From Micromonospora coriariae (lineage in GTDB: Bacteria; Actinomycetota; Actinomycetes; Mycobacteriales; Micromonosporaceae): a DNA stretch of 64,000 nucleotides. Numbering within the stretch: the stretch's first letter is position 1; each line of letters opens with the position of its first letter. The notes under the pieces were generated by a model. That model did no database searches. It saw nothing but the letters and a program-made list of their open reading frames with translations, and was not told the origin of the DNA. The stretch is taken from positions 5,332,001 through 5,396,000 of the forward strand of contig NZ_LT607412.1 in NCBI RefSeq assembly GCF_900091455.1, given 5' to 3'. The position numbers and the translations under genes are program-made. Shown piece after piece: positions 1 to 7,056 of this stretch.

Positions 1-1
1 G

Positions 2-1516
2 GAGACCTGGCATCCCGACTTCAACTACTTCGGTATGCAGTGGGTCCAGGTCAGCGGCCTGCCCGAGGGGTACGTCCCGACGAAGGACCTCGTCAAGGGG
101 CTCCGGTTGCAGGCCGCCACCCCGTCGGCCAGCGACTTCACCACCTCGAACGCGCGCGTCAACCGCGTCCACACGATGGCCAGGTACTCCTTCGCGGCGA
201 ACATCATGTCGGTGTTCACCGACTGCCCCGGCCGCGAGAAGCTGTCGTACCCGGCCGACTACACGATGCCGATGGGTGCCATCCACCGCAACTACGAACT
301 CGGCGCCTACCTGCGGACCACGATGCGGCACCTCGTCGAGGGGCAGTCTCTGGCTGACACACCGATGGCCGGGAACGTCGCGCTGAAGACCCCGGTCTAC
401 GACTGGGGCTACAGCGGACGCTTCGGCGACGAGATCAACTGGGGCAACGCCATCATTCTCGTCCCGTCGATGCTGTACGAGCTGTACGGCGACACCGCGA
501 CCATGGCGCGGTACTACAACCAGATGGTCGCCTTCGCCGACTACATCCAGCGCGAGAAAGTGGGGACCGGCGCCGACGCGCACATCGTCGACGCCGCCCT
601 CGCCGACTGGGTCGCCGCCGACCAGACATCCGGCCGGATCACCGGGACCTGGGGCTACTACACGATGATCAGCAGGCTGGCCACGATGGCGCAGCTGACC
701 GGCCACGTCGACGACGCCGCCCGGTACCGGACCCTCGCCGACGAGATCAGGCAGGCGTTCAACGCGCACTTCTACAACCAGCAGCTACGCCGGTACACCA
801 CGGCCGGCAACGCCGGGACGACGGGAGCCACGCAGACAGCGCAGGCACTCGCCCTGGACGCCGGGCTCGTCCCGGACACCGAACGTCCCGCCGTCCTCGA
901 CGCGCTCGTCGAGCTCGTGTACGCGTTCCACCCGGTCGGCGACGGCCCGCACTTCAGCGGCGGCACCATCGGAATGGCACCGACCGTCCGGGCCCTCGCG
1001 GACGGCGGCAGGGACGACGTCCTGTGGGACCTGCTCCAGGAGAACGACCAGCCGAGCTACGGGTTCTTCATGGAGCCCACGGTCGCGAATCCGAACGGCA
1101 TGACCACCATCGGCGAACGGTGGAACCGTGGGGACTCCAAGAACCACATGATCCTCGCCCAGATCGAGGAGTGGTTCCAGGGAAGCCTGGCAGGCATCCG
1201 CGAGGCCGACGACTCGACCGCGTACCGACGTCTTGTCATCCAACCCAAAATGGTCGGGGACCTCACGTCGGTGAAGGGCAGCTACCAGACACCACACGGC
1301 GTTGCGCGGTCCGAGTGGAGCACGTCAGACCGTGGGTTCAAGCTGACGGTCGACGTCCCCACCAACACCAGCGCGGAGGTGCGGGTGCCGGCGGGAGGCC
1401 GGCCGCTCGCCGCGCCTCCGCACCGGGCCATGTTCCTGCGTGTCGACGGAGACTATGCCGTCTACAGCGTTCCCTCCGGCTCGTTCACGTTCCTGGCACA
1501 GCGGACGGGTAACTGA
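2..1516 (+). CDS. Alpha-L-rhamnosidase (GH78), C-terminal part, cut by window start
   Basis: The reading frame is open from the first bases of the window, so the N-terminus lies outside. The 504 visible codons match the (alpha/alpha)6-barrel catalytic domain and C-terminal beta domain of GH78 enzymes, which release terminal alpha-L-rhamnose from pectic or glycoside substrates. Family landmarks are visible: a CPGREKLSYPAD block near visible residue 75, where GH78 enzymes keep acidic catalytic residues, and TTIGERW near residue 370, matching the family TT-(W)-ERW motif but with Gly in place of the usual Trp. A GH1 beta-glucosidase follows in the same direction after a hairpin, suggesting a locus for plant-glycoside breakdown. 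Family call is firm; substrate is inferred. Confidence 0.85.
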   Translation, partial: ETWHPDFNYFGMQWVQVSGLPEGYVPTKDLVKGLRLQAATPSASDFTTSNARVNRVHTMARYSFAANIMSVFTDCPGREKLSYPADYTMPMGAIHRNYELGAYLRTTMRHLVEGQSLADTPMAGNVALKTPVYDWGYSGRFGDEINWGNAIILVPSMLYELYGDTATMARYYNQMVAFADYIQREKVGTGADAHIVDAALADWVAADQTSGRITGTWGYYTMISRLATMAQLTGHVDDAARYRTLADEIRQAFNAHFYNQQLRRYTTAGNAGTTGATQTAQALALDAGLVPDTERPAVLDALVELVYAFHPVGDGPHFSGGTIGMAPTVRALADGGRDDVLWDLLQENDQPSYGFFMEPTVANPNGMTTIGERWNRGDSKNHMILAQIEEWFQGSLAGIREADDSTAYRRLVIQPKMVGDLTSVKGSYQTPHGVARSEWSTSDRGFKLTVDVPTNTSAEVRVPAGGRPLAAPPHRAMFLRVDGDYAVYSVPSGSFTFLAQRTGN

Positions 1517-1523
1517 TCCGACG

Positions 1524-1562
1524 GGCCCGGTCGCCGCTCATTCCACGGGTCGCGACCGGGCC
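1524..1562 (+). terminator. Stem-loop between GH78 and GH1 genes
   Basis: Perfect 11-bp arms (GGCCCGGTCGC at 1524-1534 and its complement at 1552-1562) enclose a 17-base loop just after the GH78 stop. No U-tract follows, as is usual in high-GC actinobacteria. It may end or attenuate the upstream transcript. Confidence 0.5.
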
Positions 1563-1591
1563 TGTCCCCCGCGCACCGATGAGGAGCCGTC

Positions 1592-2866
1592 CTGACCAGC
1601 ACCCGAGACGTCGCCGACGGTCGCAGCGCGCCGGCTCCGCCGGGGTCCGATTTCCCGGCGGACTTCCTCTGGGGCGCCGCGACAGCTGCCCATCAGGTCG
1701 AGGGTGGCAACGTCAACAACGACTGGTGGGACTTCGAACACGCGCCCGGTACCGCCGCGCGACAGTCGTCCCACGACGGCATCGACCACCTGCACCGGTA
1801 TGCCGAGGACTTCGCGCTGCTGAGGTCGTTGGGTCACAACGCCCACCGCCTGTCGCTGGAGTGGTCCCGTATCGAACCCGCACCGGGAGAGTTCAGCCGC
1901 AGCGCCCTCGCCCACTACCGCCGGGTCCTGACCACGCTCGCCAGCGTCGGCTTGACCGGGTTCGTCACCCTGCACCACTTCACCCTGCCGCGCTGGTTCG
2001 CCGCGCGCGGTGGCTGGCTCGCTCCTGATGCCGTCGAGCTGTTCGTCCGATACTGCAACCGGGTCGTCGCGGAGCTGGGCGACCTGATGCCCTTCGTCTG
2101 CACGATCAACGAACCGCAGATGATCGCCCTGCACGGCTACCTGGAGGGCTACCACCCGCCGGGGATGACCAACCCGATCCTGTGGAAACGGGTGGGCAGG
2201 GTGCTCCTGGAGGCGCACCACGCAACGGTACGGGCCGTCCGCGATGAAGGAGCCCGGTCCAGGGTGGGCCTCGCCGTGCAGCTGCCGCTGCTGGAGCCGG
2301 CTCGCGACGACGACAGCTGTGTCGCGTTCTGCCGCGCTCTGCGGACCGAGATCGTCGACCTGTACCTCGACGGGCTCACCGGGCCCGACCGTGGAGACTT
2401 CCTCGGCGTCCAGTACTACCGCCGGCAATGGGTCGATCCCGCCGTGCCAACACTGTTCGCCGAACCACCGGCCGGCGCCCAACTGACCCAGATGGGCTGG
2501 GAGGTCCATCCGGACGGACTGCGTCAACAACTGCACCGTGCAGCCGCCGCCGGCCTTCCGCTGTACGTCACGGAGAACGGCATCGCCACCGAAGACGATC
2601 ACGAACGGGTCGACTACCTCGAAACGCATCTGGCCGCGCTCGCGCAGGCCCGATCGGAAGGAGTCGACGTTCGCGGCTACCTGCACTGGTCCGCCTTCGA
2701 CAACTTCGAATGGGCCGAGGGATACCGCCCCAAGTTCGGACTGATCGCGGTCGACCACGACCACGACCTGCGCAGAACTCCGAAACCAAGTGCCCATGCC
2801 TTCGCTCGGGTTGCCACGACGGGCAGGCTCGACGCGTTACGCCACGGCATCGCCGTCCAGGCGTGA
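1592..2866 (+). CDS. GH1 beta-glucosidase, CTG start
   Basis: A 424-residue glycoside hydrolase family 1 protein, a retaining beta-glycosidase of the clan GH-A TIM barrel. The N-terminal FPADFLWG block (about residues 21-28), the acid/base Glu in TINEP (about Glu174), the nucleophile Glu in VTENG (about Glu328) and the C-terminal WSAFDNFEW signature are all present. There is no signal peptide, so it probably acts in the cytoplasm on imported oligosaccharides or glycosides. Start choice is notable: a stop lies in frame at 1580 and the first ATG, GTG or TTG is at 1829, which would delete the conserved N-terminal strand. A CTG at 1592 sits 5 bases after GAGGAG and restores the full domain. The stretch between the two catalytic Glu is shorter than in many GH1 enzymes. 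Confidence 0.88.
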   Translation: MTSTRDVADGRSAPAPPGSDFPADFLWGAATAAHQVEGGNVNNDWWDFEHAPGTAARQSSHDGIDHLHRYAEDFALLRSLGHNAHRLSLEWSRIEPAPGEFSRSALAHYRRVLTTLASVGLTGFVTLHHFTLPRWFAARGGWLAPDAVELFVRYCNRVVAELGDLMPFVCTINEPQMIALHGYLEGYHPPGMTNPILWKRVGRVLLEAHHATVRAVRDEGARSRVGLAVQLPLLEPARDDDSCVAFCRALRTEIVDLYLDGLTGPDRGDFLGVQYYRRQWVDPAVPTLFAEPPAGAQLTQMGWEVHPDGLRQQLHRAAAAGLPLYVTENGIATEDDHERVDYLETHLAALAQARSEGVDVRGYLHWSAFDNFEWAEGYRPKFGLIAVDHDHDLRRTPKPSAHAFARVATTGRLDALRHGIAVQA

Positions 2867-2891
2867 GGCCATGGCGGCCTCGAGCGTAGAA

Positions 2892-2924
2892 ACCGGGGGT
2901 ATATACGCGGTGTATACCCCCGGT
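2892..2924. promoter_or_regulatory. Inverted-repeat operator before the PadR gene
   Basis: Perfect 12-bp arms, ACCGGGGGTATA (2892-2903) and TATACCCCCGGT (2913-2924), are separated by 9 bases. The repeat ends 13 bases before the ATG at 2938, so a bound protein would cover the promoter or the 5' end of the message. PadR proteins usually autoregulate through such dyads, so this is the likely binding site of the PadR protein encoded next to it (inference). Confidence 0.75.
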
Positions 2925-2937
2925 GTATGGTGCTGGC

Positions 2938-3462
2938 ATGAGCGTTCCCCTCACCCTCCTCGGCCTGCTCGATCGGGAGCCCAGCCACGGGTACGACCTG
3001 AAGCGCGAGTACGACACCTACTTCGGCCGCGGTAAGCCGCTGCCGTTCGGGCAGGTCTACTCGACCCTCAGCCGCCTGGCGCGCGACGGCAAGGTGGTGA
3101 TCAGCGAGGTCGGCCCCGGCGAAGGCCCCGACCGCAAGCGCTACATCATCACCGACCTGGGCGCGACCGAGGTCGAGCAGTGGCTGACCCAGCCGGTCGA
3201 GCCGGAACCGCACCTGCAGACCGTCCTCTTCGCCAAGGTCGTGCTCGCGCTGATGCTGGACCGCCCGGCCGACGAATACCTCGACACCCAGCGCCACGCG
3301 CACCTGCAGCGGATGCGTGAGCTCACCGAGATCAAGCGCACCGGCAGTCTCGTCGACGCGCTGTTGGCCGATCACGGTCTGTACCACCTGGAGGCGGACC
3401 TGAGGTGGATCGAGATGACCGGCGCCCGGTTGGACGCCCTGAAGAAGGCGGTACGGCCATGA
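2938..3462 (+). CDS. PadR-family transcriptional regulator
   Basis: A 174-residue PadR protein: N-terminal winged helix (LTLLGLLDREPSHGYDL, about residues 4-20, then the YSTLSRLARDGKV recognition-helix region) and a helical C-terminal dimerisation part. It opens a three-gene operon with an ABC ATPase and a permease; the three genes overlap by 4 bases at each junction. PadR regulators often repress a neighbouring transporter and are released by the transported drug. The ATG at 2938 is preferred over an in-frame GTG at 2923, which lies inside the operator. Neither start has a clear Shine-Dalgarno sequence, so the message may be leaderless. Confidence 0.88.
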   Translation: MSVPLTLLGLLDREPSHGYDLKREYDTYFGRGKPLPFGQVYSTLSRLARDGKVVISEVGPGEGPDRKRYIITDLGATEVEQWLTQPVEPEPHLQTVLFAKVVLALMLDRPADEYLDTQRHAHLQRMRELTEIKRTGSLVDALLADHGLYHLEADLRWIEMTGARLDALKKAVRP

Positions 3463-4139
3463 CCATCGCGATCGAGGCGAGGAACGTCGAATTCTCCTTC
3501 GGCCAGACACCCGCGCTCCGCGGCGCCAGCATCGCCGTCGACTCGGGGGAGATCGTCGCGATCATGGGGGCGAGCGGCTCGGGTAAGTCGACGTTGCTGC
3601 ACTGCCTGGCCGGCATCCTGGTGCCGCATTCCGGCGAGGTCCTGTTCGACGGGGCCCGGGTCGACTCCATGACCGAGGCCCGGCGCAGCAGCCTGCGCCG
3701 GGACCGCTTCGGGTTCGTCTTCCAGTTCGGTCAGCTCGTTCCCGAGTTGACCACCGCGGAGAACGTGGCCCTGCCGCTGCTGCTCAACGGCACCCGCAGG
3801 GCCGAGGCGCTGCGCAAGGCGTACGGCTGGTTCGAGCGGCTCGGCCTGGAAGGGCTGGAGCAGCGCCGGTCCGGCGAGCTCTCCGGAGGACAGGCCCAGC
3901 GGGTCGCCCTCGCCCGAGGTCTGGTCGCCGGGCCGGAGGTCCTCTTCGCCGACGAGCCGACCGGTGCGCTCGACTCGCTCACCGGCGAGCAGGTCATGGA
4001 CCTGCTGGTCACCGCGGCTCGTGAGCAGGGCACCACGGTCATCCTGGTTACCCACGAACCACGGGTCGCCGCGTACGCCGACCGTGAGGTCATCGTGCGC
4101 GACGGCCGCGTGAACGCGCCGGACCGGATCGCGTCATGA
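3459..4139 (+). CDS. ABC transporter ATP-binding protein (LolD/MacB type)
   Basis: A 226-residue ABC ATPase with Walker A GASGSGKS (residues 37-44), signature LSGGQ (about 140) and Walker B VLFADEPTGALD. The DEPTGALD form is typical of the LolD/MacB/FtsE branch that pairs with FtsX-type permeases rather than importers. The ATG at 3459 overlaps the PadR stop (ATGA), implying translational coupling; a longer in-frame extension upstream would overlap the PadR gene deeply and is not used. It probably powers export or extrusion of a lipid, peptide or drug with the next gene. Substrate unknown. Confidence 0.92.
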   Translation: MTIAIEARNVEFSFGQTPALRGASIAVDSGEIVAIMGASGSGKSTLLHCLAGILVPHSGEVLFDGARVDSMTEARRSSLRRDRFGFVFQFGQLVPELTTAENVALPLLLNGTRRAEALRKAYGWFERLGLEGLEQRRSGELSGGQAQRVALARGLVAGPEVLFADEPTGALDSLTGEQVMDLLVTAAREQGTTVILVTHEPRVAAYADREVIVRDGRVNAPDRIAS

Positions 4140-6289
4140 TCCGCTTTGGGCTCCGCCTCGCCCTGGCAGGCGGCCGGGAGGCACTCACCCGCCTCATCAT
4201 CATCGCCACAGCCGTGGCGGTCGGCGCCGGTCTGCTGCTGGTCACCCTCGCGGGCCTCAACGCCGTGAACGCGCAGCTCACGCGGTACGCGTCGCTGTAC
4301 CCGAGCGCGTCGGTGGACGACGGCGCGGATCCACTGTGGTGGTCCACACGCGGGGACTACTTCCGCGGCGAAGAAATCGTGCGGGTTGACGTCGCTGCCG
4401 CCGGGCCGGACTCACCGACCCCGGTCGGCGTCCCGACGACACCGGGGCCGGGGGAGTACTACGTCTCACCGGCGCTCACCGACCTGCTGGCGGCAAGCCC
4501 CGCCGCCGAACTCAGCGACCGCTACCCCGGGCGGAACCTCGGCACGATCGGCCCCGCCGCGTTGCCGTCACCGGACGCCCTCCTGGTCATCGTCGGCCAC
4601 ACCGTCGACGAGGCCACCGCCCTGCCGAATGTCCGCCCGGTCACGAGCGTCGGCGCCGACGCCCCCGCGCTGCCGGAGACGGTCGTGGACCTCATCGTCG
4701 GCGTCATCGCCGGTGGGCTGCTGTTTCCGGTGCTGATCTTCATTGGCACCGCCACCCGGCTCAGCGCTGCCCGCCGGGAGCAACGGTTCGCGGCGATGCG
4801 CCTGGTGGGCGCGACGCCCAGGCAGATCTCGGTGATCGCGGCGACCGAGGCGGCCGCCGCGGCCGTCGCCGGCACGGCCCTCGGTTTCGCGCTGTTCTTC
4901 GCGTTCCGTGGCCAACTGGCGGCGATCCCGTTCACCGGCATGCGGTTCTTCCCCAGCGACATGGTCCTGAGACCGGTGGACGCCCTGGTGGTGGCGCTCG
5001 GCGTCCCGGCCGGCGCGGCGTTGGCGGCGTGGGTCTCGCTACGGCGCGTCCAGATCTCACCGCTCGGCGTCACGCGGCAGGTCACCCCCCGTCCGCCCCG
5101 CGCCTACCGGCTGATCCCACTCGTGCTGGGGGTGGCCGAGCTGGCGTACTTCATCGGCCGCCGGCCGGAGACCTCCGACGGCCAGACCGCGGCGTTCCTG
5201 CCCGGGCTGCTGCTCATCATGATCGGCCTGATCCTCGCTGGCCCCTGGCTCACAATGGTCGGCGCCCGTGTCATGGCCAGCCGCGCCAGCCGCCCCGCGG
5301 CGCTCATCGCGGCGCGCCGCCTCGCCGACAACCCGAAGGCCGGCTTCCGGGCCATCAGCGGCATCATGCTCGCGCTCTTCGTCACGAGTGTGTCCATCGG
5401 TGTGATCACCACGATCGTCGCCAACCGTGGCCCGGCCCCGATCGGCTCGACGGATGGTGGCACCCTGTCCACCAGCTTCGCCGAGGACGAGCGCGCGGTG
5501 CCCGACTCGCTGCTTGTCGAACTGCGCTCGATTCCGGGCGTGCGGAGCGCGACGGCGGTTCACCGGAACCCGGACCGCGAGGCCGAGCCCGGCGTGATCG
5601 CGTGCACCGACATCCCCGAGGCGTACGGCCGATGCGCGGATGGCGACACGGTGGCGGCGGTGGCCCAGAGCCTCGTCCCCTTCCGCGAGTCGGCGTCCGC
5701 CACGAGGATCTGGCCCGCCGCATCCGTCTCCCTCGACGACCTCCAGCGGTTGCCGGTGGCGTCGATCGTCGTCGGCACGGACGGTTCGGCGGCCTCGGTC
5801 GAACGGGCGCGCACGGTCCTTTCACTCGCCTACCCGAACTTCTGGGTGGCCCCGACAGTTCCCGGTGAGTTCGAATCGTCCTTCGCCGACCAGTTGCGTG
5901 GTTGGCAGCAGTTGGCCAACGTCATAATCGTCGCCAGCCTCGGCCTCGCGGGTTGCAGCCTGGCGGTCAGCGTGGTCGGCGGTCTGAGCGAACGCAGGCG
6001 CCCGTTCAGCCTGCTCCGCCTCAGCGGCGCGCCGGTGCGGGTCCTGCGCCGCGTGGTCGCACTGGAAAGCGCCGTACCGATGCTCGCTGTCGCCGTGGTC
6101 GCGATCGGGATGGGCTTCGTGGCCGCCCAACTGTTCCTCAAGGCGCAGATGGACTACACGCTCACCGCGCCGGGTCCCGAGTACTACGCGATCGTGGTCG
6201 TCGGCCTGGCCGCCTGCCTCGGCATCATCGCGTCCACCCTGCCGTTGCTGGAGAGGATCACCGGCCCGGAGACGGCACGCAGCGAGTGA
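4136..6289 (+). CDS. FtsX-like ABC permease, 717 residues
   Basis: A large integral membrane protein with an N-terminal transmembrane helix, an extracytoplasmic segment, a first FtsX-type three-helix block (about residues 180-310, with the cytoplasmic motif AARREQRFAAMRLVGA), further helices, a second periplasmic-side loop (about 440-590) and a C-terminal FtsX block (about 595-710). This two-block layout is standard for actinobacterial MacB-like permeases working as a single long chain with one ATPase. It overlaps the ATPase gene by ATGA and is followed by a strong terminator, ending the operon. Confidence 0.88.
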   Translation: MIRFGLRLALAGGREALTRLIIIATAVAVGAGLLLVTLAGLNAVNAQLTRYASLYPSASVDDGADPLWWSTRGDYFRGEEIVRVDVAAAGPDSPTPVGVPTTPGPGEYYVSPALTDLLAASPAAELSDRYPGRNLGTIGPAALPSPDALLVIVGHTVDEATALPNVRPVTSVGADAPALPETVVDLIVGVIAGGLLFPVLIFIGTATRLSAARREQRFAAMRLVGATPRQISVIAATEAAAAAVAGTALGFALFFAFRGQLAAIPFTGMRFFPSDMVLRPVDALVVALGVPAGAALAAWVSLRRVQISPLGVTRQVTPRPPRAYRLIPLVLGVAELAYFIGRRPETSDGQTAAFLPGLLLIMIGLILAGPWLTMVGARVMASRASRPAALIAARRLADNPKAGFRAISGIMLALFVTSVSIGVITTIVANRGPAPIGSTDGGTLSTSFAEDERAVPDSLLVELRSIPGVRSATAVHRNPDREAEPGVIACTDIPEAYGRCADGDTVAAVAQSLVPFRESASATRIWPAASVSLDDLQRLPVASIVVGTDGSAASVERARTVLSLAYPNFWVAPTVPGEFESSFADQLRGWQQLANVIIVASLGLAGCSLAVSVVGGLSERRRPFSLLRLSGAPVRVLRRVVALESAVPMLAVAVVAIGMGFVAAQLFLKAQMDYTLTAPGPEYYAIVVVGLAACLGIIASTLPLLERITGPETARSE

Positions 6290-6290
6290 T

Positions 6291-6328
6291 CGTACGAGCG
6301 GCGGGGGCACACCCCCGCCGCTCGTACG
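6291..6328 (+). terminator. Perfect 17-bp hairpin terminator
   Basis: Arms 6291-6307 and 6312-6328 are perfectly complementary with a 4-base loop (CACA). It lies directly after the permease stop and faces the convergent DinB-like gene, so it can serve both strands. Confidence 0.85.
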
Positions 6329-6376
6329 CTCATGCGCAAGCCGGCCGGCTCGAGCGGCCCTGGTCGTGCGCCTGGC

Positions 6377-6916
6377 TCACTGGCCGGTGCGGCCGTCGAC
6401 GCACTCGCGCAGCAGGTCGGCGTGGCCGGCGTGTCGGGCGTACTCCTCGATCATGTGAACGAGGACGTCGCGGACGCTGACCGTGTCGTCGCCGAACGGC
6501 ACCTCCCGTCCGAGGTCGTCCTCGTCGAGCGCGTCGAGCCACTCATCGGCCGCCGCGATCTCCGCCTTCCACGCGGCGAATGCCTCCTCGACGACCGCGG
6601 GGTCCGCGGCGGCGTCGTTGAAGTCCGCGTCCCTGTCGTCGTCCCGGCTGAACAGGCGCGGCTGATCGGTCCTGCCCTGCAGCACCCGCTGGAACCACTG
6701 GTTCTCCACCTTGGCAAGGTGCCGGACCAGGCCGAGCAGGCTCATGGTGCTCGGCGGCACAGAGCGGCGGGCGAGCTGTTCGGCGTCGAGGCCGGCGCAT
6801 TTCATGTCCAGGGTCAACCGGTAGTTCAGCAGGTACTCCCGCAGTGTCGCCTTCTCGCCCTTCGGGTTGCCGTAGGTTCGTGGATCGTCGGCGGGTTCCA
6901 CCCACATGTCGCTCAT
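6377..6916 (-). CDS. DinB-like protein (DUF664)
   Basis: A 179-residue four-helix protein of the DinB/DUF664 group. Visible family traits are the N-terminal TLREYLLNYR helix, the LGLVRHLAKVENQWFQR helix with a conserved His, and a C-terminal HMIEEYARHAGHADLLRE helix with three His. In this superfamily such His residues bind a metal, and many members are thiol-dependent enzymes (mycothiol or bacillithiol) of unknown substrate. The ATG at 6916 is chosen because it begins the conserved part; an in-frame upstream start would add 7 residues. It stands alone between a terminator and the GH81 gene. Confidence 0.75.
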   Translation of the reverse strand: MSDMWVEPADDPRTYGNPKGEKATLREYLLNYRLTLDMKCAGLDAEQLARRSVPPSTMSLLGLVRHLAKVENQWFQRVLQGRTDQPRLFSRDDDRDADFNDAAADPAVVEEAFAAWKAEIAAADEWLDALDEDDLGREVPFGDDTVSVRDVLVHMIEEYARHAGHADLLRECVDGRTGQ

Positions 6917-7056
6917 GGCTCCCGACCCTGTCGACAAGTCGCGACGGGCGCAAGCGGGTTACCGGTCCGTCCGGGCAGGTCGAGATGGTGTGACGGGTGC
7001 CTGAGCACGGCGCCGCCGCCGGCCGTACTGACCCGGCGGCGGCAGGCGTGTGTCGA

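Noticed and set aside
1538..2797. Long open frame opposite the GH1 gene (419 codons)
   Set aside because: Antisense to a well-supported GH1 gene; high-GC third-position bias keeps the opposite frame open. Its composition (Val/Gln/Gly/Arg-rich) matches no family.
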